From Actinomycetospora chiangmaiensis DSM 45062 (GTDB lineage Bacteria > Actinomycetota > Actinomycetes > Mycobacteriales > Pseudonocardiaceae): a DNA stretch of 64,000 nucleotides. The position numbers and the translations under genes are program-made. How positions within the stretch are numbered: the stretch's first letter is position 1; each line of letters begins with the position of its first letter. Below, in pieces: positions 8,519-16,866 of the stretch. The notes beneath the pieces are model-generated. The model saw nothing but the letters and a program-made list of their open reading frames with translations. It ran no database searches and was not told the origin of the DNA. Location of the stretch: the NCBI RefSeq assembly GCF_000379625.1, contig NZ_KB903244.1:126268-190267 (forward strand), read 5' to 3'.

Positions 8519-10156
8519 GTGTCGCCGCGTCCGCCCCGTCGCACCTGGTCGCTGCACCCGCTCGGCCTGACGTGCGGCGTCGCGCTCGCGGCACTCTCGT
8601 GCGCGCCGACGCTCGTCCCGCGGACCGGCTTCTCCCAGGGCCTCGTCGCGGGCGTGATGCTCGCGGCCGGCCATCTGCTCGGCGTGGTGCTCGCCCGGGT
8701 GGGGCGCCCGCTCGTGCGCCGCCGTCCGTCGGACACCACCCGGGCGCTGGGGTGGGTGCTGCTGGCGATGCTGCTCGGTCCCGTCGTCGTCCTCGCGCTG
8801 CACTCCGGCTACCGCGGGCAGGTCGAGCAGGCCGCCCTGCTCGGCGTCCGGGCGCCGACGGCCGCGGACTGGCTGCTCGCCGTGCCGGTGGCAGTGGCGG
8901 TGCTCGCGGTGCTGGTCGCGATCGTGCGCGGTGTGCGGGCCCTGCCCCGGTGGCCGCGGCGGGGGGTGCTGGGGCTCGTGACGGTGATCGTGGTCCTGGC
9001 CCTGGTCTCCGTCGCCGGCATCCCCGGGGTCAACCCGGCCCGGACGGTGCTCGACCGCGCCTTCGCCGGCCAGAACGACGGCGTCTTCGGCGGGGCCACG
9101 CCGCCCACCTCGCCGCTGCGCTCCGGGTCGCCTGCCTCCCTGCTGAGCTGGGACTCCCTCGGACGGGGCGGGCGCACCTTCGTCTCCTCCGGGCCGTCCC
9201 CGGCCGCACTCGCGGCGGCGTCGGGCCGACCCGCCGTCGAGCCGATCCGGGTGTACGTCGGGCTCGGGAGCTCGGCCGACGCCGGCGAGCGGGCGCGGCT
9301 CGCCGTCGCCGAGCTGCGCCGCACGGGCGCCTTCGACCGCCCGGTCGTCGCGGTCCTGACGACGACGGGCACGGGGTTCGTCGACGCCGAGGCCGTCGAC
9401 GCGCTGGAGCTGGCGTGGGGCGGGGACACGGCCGTCGTCGCCAGTCAGTACTCCCTGATGCCGAGCGCACTGTCGCTGCTGCTCGACGGCGACCGCGTCG
9501 CCGCGGCCGGCACCACGATGTACGACGCCGTCCGGGCGGCGGTCGACGCGCTCCCGGCCGGGCAGCCCCGCCCGCGGGTGGTGGTGTTCGGCGAGTCGCT
9601 CGGCGCGCTCGGGTCGCAGGCCGCGTTCGGGTCGGTCGACCAGGTCCGCGACGGGGCGCTGTGGAACGGTCCGCCGAACTCCTCGACGCTGTGGCGCTCC
9701 CTCGTCGCGGGCCGGGACCCCGGCACCCGGGAGGTCCGACCCGTCGTCGGGAACGGGCGGCAGGTGCGGTTCGGCGGGGGCAGCGCCACGCCGGGCCTGG
9801 TGACGACCCCGCCCGCGCCCTGGCCCGCCCCGCGGACCGTGTACCTGCAGCACCCGAGCGATCCGGTGGTGTGGTGGACGCCGTGCCTGCTCTGGGAGCG
9901 GCCGGACTGGCTCGCCGAGCCGCGGGGCGACGACGTCCTGCCGACGGTGCGGTGGGTGCCGCTCGTGACGTTCTGGCAGGTCACGATGGACATGATCCGC
10001 GCGCAGGAGGTCCCGTTCGGGCACGGCCACAACTACGGCCCGGAGTCCCTGGACGCCTGGATGGACGTCGTGCCGCCCCCGGGCTGGACGCCCGCCGACA
10101 CCGCCCGCGCCCACGCCGTCCAGGAGGCGGGCGGGTTGCCGACGCCGGGGGCCTGA
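8519..10156 (+). CDS. Membrane-anchored alpha/beta-hydrolase family protein (Abhydrolase_9 type, 545 aa)
   Basis: Four or five N-terminal transmembrane segments (about residues 15-170) precede an extracytoplasmic or membrane-proximal hydrolase domain. The nucleophile elbow is GESLG near residues 358-362, and a late HGHNYG supplies a candidate catalytic His. The architecture matches the actinobacterial Abhydrolase_9 (formerly DUF2319) family, whose substrates are unknown. The GTG start at 8519 has a CAGACT -10-like hexamer 6 nt upstream, suggesting a leaderless mRNA. The gene contains an antisense copy of the dispersed 14-mer at 9740-9753. Confidence 0.83.
   Translation: MSPRPPRRTWSLHPLGLTCGVALAALSCAPTLVPRTGFSQGLVAGVMLAAGHLLGVVLARVGRPLVRRRPSDTTRALGWVLLAMLLGPVVVLALHSGYRGQVEQAALLGVRAPTAADWLLAVPVAVAVLAVLVAIVRGVRALPRWPRRGVLGLVTVIVVLALVSVAGIPGVNPARTVLDRAFAGQNDGVFGGATPPTSPLRSGSPASLLSWDSLGRGGRTFVSSGPSPAALAAASGRPAVEPIRVYVGLGSSADAGERARLAVAELRRTGAFDRPVVAVLTTTGTGFVDAEAVDALELAWGGDTAVVASQYSLMPSALSLLLDGDRVAAAGTTMYDAVRAAVDALPAGQPRPRVVVFGESLGALGSQAAFGSVDQVRDGALWNGPPNSSTLWRSLVAGRDPGTREVRPVVGNGRQVRFGGGSATPGLVTTPPAPWPAPRTVYLQHPSDPVVWWTPCLLWERPDWLAEPRGDDVLPTVRWVPLVTFWQVTMDMIRAQEVPFGHGHNYGPESLDAWMDVVPPPGWTPADTARAHAVQEAGGLPTPGA
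9740..9753 (-). repeat. Dispersed 14-mer TTCCCGACGACGGG
   Basis: Exact copy, antisense to the membrane hydrolase gene near residue 407; read there as PVVGNG. Confidence 0.85.
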
Positions 10157-10199
10157 GGGACCCGCGTCACCCGGGTCGCGTCCGATCGAGTCGGAGGAG

Positions 10200-10218
10200 T
10201 TAGGTTAGGCGAGCCTCA
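10200..10218 (+). promoter_or_regulatory. IdeR/DmdR-type iron box
   Basis: The 19-bp TTAGGTTAGGCGAGCCTCA closely matches the actinobacterial IdeR/DmdR consensus TTAGGTTAGGCTAACCTAA (mismatches only in the right arm). It lies 24 bp upstream of the GTG start of the ferric-siderophore binding protein. This predicts iron-dependent repression of the downstream four-gene operon. Confidence 0.85.
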
Positions 10219-10242
10219 CTCGTTCTGTCCGAAAGGTCCTCG

Positions 10243-11229
10243 GTGCGTAGATCGCTCGTCGCCGTCGTCGCCGTGCTCGTCGCCCTCCTGGCGGGATGCT
10301 CCTCCGGCGCCTCGGACCAGGCCGCGCCTGCACCGGCCGGTGACGGCACCTTCCCCGTCACCGTCCCGACGGCCTTCGGGGACGTGACCGTGCCGCAGGC
10401 GCCGCAGCGGGTGGTCGCCCTCGGGTGGAGCGACGCCGAGACCGCGCTCGCGCTCGGCGTGCAGCCGGTCGGTGCCTCGGACTGGCTCGCCGTGGGCGGC
10501 GACGGCCTCGGCCCGTGGGTGACGCAGCGCTACACCACCCCGCCGCAGAAGCTCGGGACGCTCGAGGTCGACCTGGAGCAGGTCGCCGCCCTGCAGCCCG
10601 ACCTGATCCTCGACACCCGCGCCTCGGGCACGCGGGAGCGCCACGACCAGCTGGCGCAGCTCGGCGTCCCGGTCGTGGGCATCCCGGCGGGCGGGGAGAA
10701 CTACCTGACGCCGTGGCGCGACCAGCTCCGGATGGTCGGCGCGGCGCTCGGGAAGTCCCACGAGGCGGCCCGGCTGCAGTCCGAGCTGGAGAACCGGTTC
10801 GCGCGGGCCCGCCAGCAGAACCCCGCCCTGAACGGCGCGACGGTCGTCTCCGGCGCCAAGAACACCCTCGGCGAGTACGCGGCGTACGTCGGGCGCACCG
10901 GCCGGGTCGAGTTCCTCCGCGAGCTGGGGCTCGTGAACTCCCCCGCCGTCGAGGACATCCCCACCCAGGGCTTCTCCGTGCCGGTGAGCCGCGAGCAGAT
11001 GAACCTCCTCGACGCCCGCGTGACGATCATGCAGGCCATCAGCGGCAACGCCGCGGACATCACCGGCGACCCGCTCTGGAACGCAGTGCCCTCGGTCGCC
11101 GCGGGGCGCGGGATCGTGCTCGACGACGAGGCGCTGTCCAACGCGTTCTCGAGCTCCTCGGTGCCGGGCCAGCTCTACGCCCTCGACCGCATCGTCGGGC
11201 CGGTCGGCGCGGCGGTCGCGAAGCAGTGA
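10243..11229 (+). CDS. Ferric-siderophore ABC transporter substrate-binding lipoprotein (328 aa)
   Basis: Periplasmic-binding protein of the FepB/FhuD class. A short lipoprotein signal ends in lipobox LLAGC with the lipidated Cys near residue 20, followed by a Ser/Ala/Pro linker. The body has the class III binding-protein pattern: PQRVVALGWSDAETALALGV near residue 45 and VAALQPDLILDT near 115. GTG start at 10243, 24 bp after an IdeR-type box. First gene of an operon with two permeases and an ATPase, all tightly spaced or overlapping. The cognate siderophore is unknown. Confidence 0.92.
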   Translation: MRRSLVAVVAVLVALLAGCSSGASDQAAPAPAGDGTFPVTVPTAFGDVTVPQAPQRVVALGWSDAETALALGVQPVGASDWLAVGGDGLGPWVTQRYTTPPQKLGTLEVDLEQVAALQPDLILDTRASGTRERHDQLAQLGVPVVGIPAGGENYLTPWRDQLRMVGAALGKSHEAARLQSELENRFARARQQNPALNGATVVSGAKNTLGEYAAYVGRTGRVEFLRELGLVNSPAVEDIPTQGFSVPVSREQMNLLDARVTIMQAISGNAADITGDPLWNAVPSVAAGRGIVLDDEALSNAFSSSSVPGQLYALDRIVGPVGAAVAKQ

Positions 11230-11239
11230 GCACCCGGCC

Positions 11240-12295
11240 GTGACCAGCAGCGCCGTCGCTCCCGCCGTCCCCGCACCGCCCCGTACCCGGCGCGGTGCGG
11301 GGACGGCGACGACGCTGCTCCTGGCGGCCCTCCTGGTCGCGGCGGTCGTCGCGAGCCTCGCGAGTGGGCCCCGGGCGCTGCCCCCGTCGGTCGTGCTCGA
11401 CGCCCTGACCGCGTTCGACCCGACGAACTCCGACCACCTGGTCATCACCGAGGTCCGCCTCCCCCGGACCGTGATCGGGCTGCTGGCCGGCCTCGCCCTC
11501 GGCCCGGCCGGGGTCCTCGCGCAGGGACTGACCCGCAACCCGATCGCCGAGCCGGGCATCCTCGGCCTCAACACGGGCGCGGCTCTCGCCGTCGTGCTCG
11601 CGATCGCGGTGCTGGGCGCCCGGTCGCTGACCGCCTACGTCTGGTTCGGCTTCGTCGGAGCCGGGGTCGCGGCGCTGATCGTGGCCGGGGTGGCCGGGGT
11701 GGCCGGGGTCGGGGGCCGGCCGGCGACGTCCCCCGCCACCCTCGCGCTCGCCGGGGCCGCTCTGACCGCCGGGCTCGGCTCCGTGACCACCGCGATCCTG
11801 CTCACCGACCCGAACGCCTTCGACGACTACCGCTTCTGGCAGGTCGGCTCGCTCGCCGGCCGCGACCTCGTGATCGCCGCTCAGGCCGCGCCCTTCGTGG
11901 GAGCGGGCCTCGCTCTGGCCCTGCTCTGCGGGCACGCCCTCAACGCCCTGGCGCTCGGTGACGACGTCGCCCGCTCCTTCGGCCGTCACGTGGGGCGCGA
12001 CCGCGCGGTCTGCGGCGTCGCGCTCGTGGTGCTCGCCGGCGCCGCCACCGCCGTCGCGGGCCCGATCGCCTTCGTCGGGCTCGTCGTCCCGCACCTCGTC
12101 CGGGCGCTCGCCGGCCCCGACCACCGCAGGCTCCTCCCCCTCGCCGCCCTCGCCGCGCCCACGCTGCTCCTCGTCGCCGACGTCGTCGGCCGCGTCGTGG
12201 CCGCGCCCCGGGAGGTCCAGGTCGGGATCGTGACCGCCGTGCTCGGCGCGCCGGTCTTCGTGTGGTTCGTGCGCCGGAAGCGGTTCGTGCGATGA
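11240..12295 (+). CDS. FecCD-family siderophore ABC transporter permease, subunit 1 (351 aa)
   Basis: Integral membrane permease with about ten hydrophobic helices. Family landmarks are EVRLPRTVIGLLAGLALG, QGLTRNPIAEPGILGLN and, near the C-terminus, AGPIAFVGLVVPHLVR. GTG start 10 nt after the binding-protein stop; its own stop overlaps the next permease start (ATGA). A tandem VAG run (near 11688-11715, repeats of GTGGCCGGG) lies between helices. Forms the import channel with the next gene. Confidence 0.92.
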   Translation: MTSSAVAPAVPAPPRTRRGAGTATTLLLAALLVAAVVASLASGPRALPPSVVLDALTAFDPTNSDHLVITEVRLPRTVIGLLAGLALGPAGVLAQGLTRNPIAEPGILGLNTGAALAVVLAIAVLGARSLTAYVWFGFVGAGVAALIVAGVAGVAGVGGRPATSPATLALAGAALTAGLGSVTTAILLTDPNAFDDYRFWQVGSLAGRDLVIAAQAAPFVGAGLALALLCGHALNALALGDDVARSFGRHVGRDRAVCGVALVVLAGAATAVAGPIAFVGLVVPHLVRALAGPDHRRLLPLAALAAPTLLLVADVVGRVVAAPREVQVGIVTAVLGAPVFVWFVRRKRFVR

Positions 12296-13326
12296 CGGCG
12301 GCTCTCCTGGCCGCCCGTGCCCGTTCCCGACGACGGGTCGGGCTGGCCGGGGCGGCCCTCACGGCCGCGGTGGTGCTCGCGTTCCTCGCGACGGTGTCCC
12401 TCGGCGACTACCCCATCCCGCCGGGCGACCTCCTGACCTCCCTGGTCGGCGCCGGACCGGCCCGGGTGGAGTTCGTCGTCACCCGGCTGCATCTCCCCCG
12501 CGCGCTCGCGGGTGTCGCCGTCGGCGCCGCGCTCGGGCTCGCCGGTGCGGTGTTCCAGCGGCTGCTCCGCAATCCCCTGGCCAGCCCGGACGTCATCGGC
12601 GTCGGGGCCGGGGCGAGCGCCGCGGCGGTCACGGCGTTCACCGTGTTCGGGCTCTCGGGATTTGGGGTCTCCGCGGCGGCCGTGGTGGGCGCGGCCGGCG
12701 CCGCGGCGCTCATCGTCGTCCTCGCCCGGCGCGGCGCCACCGGGGGCGGCCTGCACGGCGTGCGCTTCGTGCTCATCGGCGTCGGCATCGGGTCCGCGCT
12801 GCTCGCGGTGGTGTCGTGGCTGATGACGACCGCCTCCCTCACCACCGCCCAGCAGACCCTGCTCTGGCTCACCGGCAGCCTGAACGGCGTCACGTGGGCC
12901 GGGACCACCCCGCTGCTCGTGGCCGTCGCGGTCCTCGTCCCGCTCGCGCTCGTGGCGGCCCGGGCCCTGCCCCGGCTCGAGCTCGGCGACGAGGCCGCGG
13001 CCGCGCTCGGCCTGCCCGTGGAGCGCGCCCGCCTCGCGCTGCTCGCGGTCGGGGTCCTCCTGGTCGCCGCCGCGGTCGCCGTGGCCGGCCCGGTCTCCTT
13101 CGTCGCCCTGGTGTCCGGTCCGGTCGCCGCCCGCCTCGCCGGCCCGGGCCGCGCCTCGCTGCCGCACGCCGCCCTGGTCGGCGCCGTGCTGGTCCTGGTC
13201 GCCGACCTCGTCGCCCGGCACCTGCTGGGCGACGTCCCGCTGCCGGTCGGGGTCGTCACGGGCGTCGTCGGCGCCCCCTACCTGCTGTGGCTGCTCGCCC
13301 GGGCCCGCACGAGAGGAGTGTCATGA
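12292..13326 (+). CDS. FecCD-family siderophore ABC transporter permease, subunit 2 (344 aa)
   Basis: Second permease subunit, showing RLHLPRALAGVAVGAALGLA, RNPLASPDVIGVGAGAS and AGPVSFVALVSGPVAARLAG. ATG at 12292 overlaps the preceding stop, and the gene stop overlaps the ATPase start (ATGA), so translation is coupled throughout. The dispersed 14-mer (12324-12337) lies in the N-terminal cytosolic tail before the first helix, read as RSRRR. Confidence 0.92.
   Translation: MTAALLAARARSRRRVGLAGAALTAAVVLAFLATVSLGDYPIPPGDLLTSLVGAGPARVEFVVTRLHLPRALAGVAVGAALGLAGAVFQRLLRNPLASPDVIGVGAGASAAAVTAFTVFGLSGFGVSAAAVVGAAGAAALIVVLARRGATGGGLHGVRFVLIGVGIGSALLAVVSWLMTTASLTTAQQTLLWLTGSLNGVTWAGTTPLLVAVAVLVPLALVAARALPRLELGDEAAAALGLPVERARLALLAVGVLLVAAAVAVAGPVSFVALVSGPVAARLAGPGRASLPHAALVGAVLVLVADLVARHLLGDVPLPVGVVTGVVGAPYLLWLLARARTRGVS
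12324..12337 (+). repeat. Dispersed 14-mer TTCCCGACGACGGG
   Basis: Exact copy in the N-terminal tail of the second FecCD permease, read as RSRRR, a different frame from most other copies. Confidence 0.85.
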
Positions 13327-14699
13327 GCCTGAGCGCCGAGCGCCTGACCCTGCGCTACGACGACCGCGTCGTGGTCGACGGGCTGTCGGTGCGCCTCCCC
13401 GCCGGCCGGATCACCGCGATCGTGGGCCCCAACGCCTGCGGCAAGTCGACCCTGCTGCGCGGCCTCGGCCGGTTGATCGCGCCCTCCGCCGGCCGCGTGC
13501 TGCTCGAGGAGACCGACGTGCGGGAGCTCCCCGCCCGCGAGCTCGCCCGGCGCCTCGGGATCCTGCCGCAGTCCCCGGTCGCCCCGGAGGGCATCACGGT
13601 CGCCGACCTCGTCGAGCGGGGCCGGTCCCCGCACCAGGGCTGGTTCGGCGGCCGCACCGCCGCCGACGACCCGGCGGTCGCCCGCGCCATGACGGCGACG
13701 GGGGTCGCAGAGCTCGCCGGACGCCCGGTCGACGAGCTCTCCGGCGGTCAGCGCCAGCGGGTGTGGATCGCGATGGTGCTCGCGCAGGACACCCCGACGC
13801 TGCTCCTCGACGAACCCACGACCTACCTCGACATGGCACACGCCGTCGAGGTGCTCGACCTGCTCGTCGACCGCAACCTCGGCGAGGGCACGACGGTGGC
13901 CGTGGTGCTGCACGACCTCGACCTCGCCGCCCGCTACGCCGACCACCTCGTCGCGATGCGCGACGGGGCGGTCGTCGCCGAGGGCACCCCGACGGAGGTC
14001 GTCACCGAGGCTGTCGTCGAACGGGTCTTCGGCATCCCCGCGCGCGTGGTCCCCGACCCCGTGTCGGGCACCCCGCTCGTCGTCCCCGTCGGGCGGCACC
14101 GGGTCACGCCCGCGGTCCGTGCTCCCGACCCCCTTCCCGACGACGGCCGTGCCTTCGCCTCGGAGGCCGACCTGCGGGAGGTGGTGGACGAGCCGCACCC
14201 GCTCGCCGTCGCGAAGGTCGGCGACCGCGTCGACCCGACGGCAGCGGAGTTCGTGGCCGCCGCCCCCCTCGTCGTGCTGGCCTCGGGCCGGGCGGACGGC
14301 GGGCTCGACGTCTCGCCCCGCGGCGACCGCGCGGGCTTCGTCCGCGTGCTCGACGACGGGCGGCGCCTGGCCCTGCCCGAGCGGCCGGGCAACCGACGGA
14401 TCGACACCCTGCGCAACGTGCTCGAGCGGCCGGGTACGGGGCTGCTGTTCCTCGTGCCCGGGGTGACGCACGTGCTGCGCGTGTCGGGCCGTGCCCGCGT
14501 CGTCGACGACCCGGCCGTCCTCGGGCTGTGGGAGGACCCGCCGCCGCTGGCGCTCGTCGTCGAGGTGGAGGACTGCTTCGTGCACTGCTCGCGCGCCCTG
14601 ACCCGCGCGGCGGTGTGGGCGGACGGCGCGCCGGCGACCGACGTGCCGGGCATCAGGGCCCTCGCCGAGGCCGCCATGGCGGCCCGGGTCGAGACCTGA
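13323..14699 (+). CDS. Siderophore ABC ATPase fused to an FMN-type PPOX flavoprotein domain (458 aa)
   Basis: Residues 1-260 are a FepC-type ATPase: Walker A GPNACGKST, Q-loop LPQSP, signature LSGGQRQR, Walker B LLLDEPT and H-loop VLHDLD. After a linker (PDPLPDDGRAF) residues about 275-458 are a second domain matching MSMEG_1061-type pyridoxamine-phosphate-oxidase-like flavoproteins: VDEPHPLAVAKVGDR, VSPRGDRAGFVRVLDDG, LALPERPGNRR, GLLFLVPG and DCFVHCSRALTR. The frame is continuous. FepC proteins usually end where the linker begins. The flavin domain could help reduce or release imported iron (inference). Last gene of the IdeR-box operon. Confidence 0.88.
   Translation: MSLSAERLTLRYDDRVVVDGLSVRLPAGRITAIVGPNACGKSTLLRGLGRLIAPSAGRVLLEETDVRELPARELARRLGILPQSPVAPEGITVADLVERGRSPHQGWFGGRTAADDPAVARAMTATGVAELAGRPVDELSGGQRQRVWIAMVLAQDTPTLLLDEPTTYLDMAHAVEVLDLLVDRNLGEGTTVAVVLHDLDLAARYADHLVAMRDGAVVAEGTPTEVVTEAVVERVFGIPARVVPDPVSGTPLVVPVGRHRVTPAVRAPDPLPDDGRAFASEADLREVVDEPHPLAVAKVGDRVDPTAAEFVAAAPLVVLASGRADGGLDVSPRGDRAGFVRVLDDGRRLALPERPGNRRIDTLRNVLERPGTGLLFLVPGVTHVLRVSGRARVVDDPAVLGLWEDPPPLALVVEVEDCFVHCSRALTRAAVWADGAPATDVPGIRALAEAAMAARVET
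14134..14147 (+). repeat. Dispersed 14-mer, 13 of 14
   Basis: Lies in the linker joining the ABC ATPase and PPOX domains (LPDDGR); the last base is C. Confidence 0.75.
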
Positions 14700-14700
14700 G

Positions 14701-15465
14701 TCAGACCGCGGTGGCTCCCGCCGCCTCGGCCTGCTCGGCCTTCGCCGCGTCGGTCGCCCGCCGGATCGCCCAGACGGTCACGGCGGCGGCGAGCAGCGCC
14801 AGCGGCACCCCCATCGCCAGGCGCACCCAGCCCAGCCAGGTCTCGGCGTAGGCCGAGTCGTACAACCAGCGCTGCACCACGAACCGCGCGCCGAACACGA
14901 CGACCCAGGCCAGGGTCGCGAGGTCGTAGGCCCGCAGCAGCGCCGGGGAGCGGCGCCAGCCCTGGCCGTCGCCGTTGACGAGGTGCCACAGCACGCCGAC
15001 CAGCGGGCGGCGGACGAGCACCGACAGCAGGAACACCCCGCCGTAGATCAGGCTCGTCCAGATCCCGAGGAGGAAGAAGCCCTTGGCCTCCCCGGTGCGC
15101 CAGGCGATGAACGCGCACACGGCGACGCCGAAGAGCCCGGACAGTGCCGGCTGCACCTTCTCGCCCCGGACGAGGCGCCAGACGGCGACCGCCAGCGCCG
15201 AGACCACCGCCGCGACGAGGGAGGCCACCAGGTTCTTGAACACCGCCTGGACGAGGACGAAGACCACCACCGGCACCGCCGAGGTGATCACCCCGGCGAC
15301 CCCGCCCATCTGCTCGAGCAGCGTGGGCGCGCGCTCCCCACCCTCCTCGGCGGCCGTCTCCGGGGCCTCCGGGACCTCGGGGGCCGCCGCAGGCTCCGGG
15401 CCCGGCGCTCCCGGGCCCGCGACGGGGGCGGTCGGGGCGTCCGGCCGCACCGGGGCGAAGGACAC
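14701..15465 (-). CDS. DUF3159 integral membrane protein (254 aa)
   Basis: A Pro/Ala-rich acidic N-terminal tail (about 65 residues) is followed by six or so membrane helices, including GIWTSLIYGGVFLLSVLVRRPLV reading and a WLGWVRL loop. This matches DUF3159 (Rv2693c type). GTG at 15465 is the only plausible start. In mycobacteria the gene directly follows ceoC; here it converges on the inserted iron operon, with stops separated by 1 nt. Function unknown. Confidence 0.85.
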   Translation of the reverse strand: MSFAPVRPDAPTAPVAGPGAPGPEPAAAPEVPEAPETAAEEGGERAPTLLEQMGGVAGVITSAVPVVVFVLVQAVFKNLVASLVAAVVSALAVAVWRLVRGEKVQPALSGLFGVAVCAFIAWRTGEAKGFFLLGIWTSLIYGGVFLLSVLVRRPLVGVLWHLVNGDGQGWRRSPALLRAYDLATLAWVVVFGARFVVQRWLYDSAYAETWLGWVRLAMGVPLALLAAAVTVWAIRRATDAAKAEQAEAAGATAV

Positions 15466-15549
15466 GGTGGGGGGTTCGGCGGGTCCGGAACGGGGGGCCG
15501 GACGTCCGGCCGGCCCGGCGCGGTGCTGGGGGGTGATGAGGCGCTCCTG

Positions 15550-15927
15550 TCAGGGGGCTCGCTGCAGCTCGTAGTACGGGTTGTAGATGACCTTGCGGCC
15601 GTCGCGGACCGCCACCCGTCCGCTCGCGCGCACCGTGCGACCCGGCTCGATCCCGGGGATGCGACGACGGCCCATCCACACCAGGGTGACACCGTCGGTC
15701 CCGTCGAAGAGCTCGGCCTCCAACGTGGCGACCGAGTCCCGCGGGCAGATCTCCACGGACCGCAGGCGGCCCTTCACGGTGATCGCCTCGCCCGTGCCGG
15801 CGCACTCGCTGGCCTTCTGGCACCCGGAGCGCTCGACCTCGGCGGACAGATCCTCCGCGTCCAGCTCCGACACGTCGGACGTGAGCTTCTTGACCATCCG
15901 CGACATGAACCCGGGGCTCTTGCCCAT
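15550..15927 (-). CDS. OB-fold nucleic acid binding domain protein (125 aa, Rv2694c type)
   Basis: Small protein with a five-stranded OB-fold-like core: AITVKGRLRSVEI, ATLEAELFDGTDGVTLVWMG, GIEPGRTVRASGRV. ATG 15927 is preferred over upstream in-frame codons because GAGGAG lies about 8 nt upstream. It sits between DUF3710 and DUF3159 genes as in mycobacteria. Whether it binds nucleic acid is untested. Confidence 0.83.
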   Translation of the reverse strand: MGKSPGFMSRMVKKLTSDVSELDAEDLSAEVERSGCQKASECAGTGEAITVKGRLRSVEICPRDSVATLEAELFDGTDGVTLVWMGRRRIPGIEPGRTVRASGRVAVRDGRKVIYNPYYELQRAP

Positions 15928-16002
15928 CCCGCTGCTCCTCGCTGCAGGCGCCCGCGGGCGCCACCCGGGCCCCACCTTGGACCCTTCGACAGGATAACTC
16001 GA

Positions 16003-16764
16003 TCAGGAACGCCCCGGGGACGTCCCCGAGTCCGCCTTCTGCGGCAGCATCATCGGGATCACGGGCCCGTCCTGACCCGCGATCTGACGCGGCCGCGTGG
16101 GCAGCGTCTGGTACAGCGTGTCGCGGAAGGGCTCCGGCACGTCGTCGGGCACCTCGAGCGGCAGCAGCGACCGCACCGGCAGCGGGTCGGGCGACCGGAC
16201 GACGACGGTGCCGCGGACCATCTCGCGCAGCATCCCGTGCAGCGTCAGGGCGTGCTGGGCCGGCCCCGTGCCGACCCCGCGCAGCAGCCACCGCGGCCCC
16301 TCGACCGCGACGACGCGCGCGACGACGTCGCCGTTGCGGGCGACGAGCTCGCGGCCCCACTCCCCGCGGTCCCGCCGGATGGTGGCGCCCTCGTTGTGCA
16401 GCTGGGCGGCGAGCTCCTCGACGAGCTCGGTCCAGAGCCCACCGGTGCGGGGCGCGGCGAACGCGCTCACCGTGAGCCGACCCTCGGGCACCATCACGTG
16501 GACGGCGCGCAGGGGTCCCGACGGGTCGGGCTCGGCGATCAACGTGGCGTTCGGGGGCACGGGGAGCTGGACCGACCCGAGGTCGAGGCGCAGCCGCCCG
16601 TCCCGCGGGGCGTTCTCGCCGTCCCAGGGACCGTGGTGCTGGTGGTGCCGTCGGCCCGCGGGGTCGCCGGGCCCGGGCACCTGGGCGATGCGGCCCTTGC
16701 GGTGCCGCCCGCGTGCCGGCTCGGTCGCGACCACTGCCCTCAGAGCTCCCTCGTCACCGGCCAC
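16003..16764 (-). CDS. DUF3710 protein (253 aa)
   Basis: Conserved actinobacterial protein of unknown role. Family hallmarks are LDLGSVQLP, VSAFAAPRTGGLWTELV and a long C-terminal domain with MLREMVRGTVVVR. The N-terminus is basic and His-rich. GTG start at 16764. Part of the dut-DUF3710-OB-DUF3159 leftward run, with about 100 bp separating it from dut, enough for its own promoter. Confidence 0.85.
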   Translation of the reverse strand: MAGDEGALRAVVATEPARGRHRKGRIAQVPGPGDPAGRRHHQHHGPWDGENAPRDGRLRLDLGSVQLPVPPNATLIAEPDPSGPLRAVHVMVPEGRLTVSAFAAPRTGGLWTELVEELAAQLHNEGATIRRDRGEWGRELVARNGDVVARVVAVEGPRWLLRGVGTGPAQHALTLHGMLREMVRGTVVVRSPDPLPVRSLLPLEVPDDVPEPFRDTLYQTLPTRPRQIAGQDGPVIPMMLPQKADSGTSPGRS

Positions 16765-16866
16765 GCCGTGCGGCCGTCCCGTCCTATGTCGAACTGTCCA
16801 TCGGCGCCGTGCGCCCCGTACTCAATACCCTGCCCGTGACCTTCTCGTGATGTAAACGGTCCCAGG

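Noticed and set aside
11688-11715. Tandem GTGGCCGGG units in the first FecCD permease
   Set aside because: Encodes a VAGVAGV run within a hydrophobic segment; an ordinary slippage tract rather than a functional repeat.
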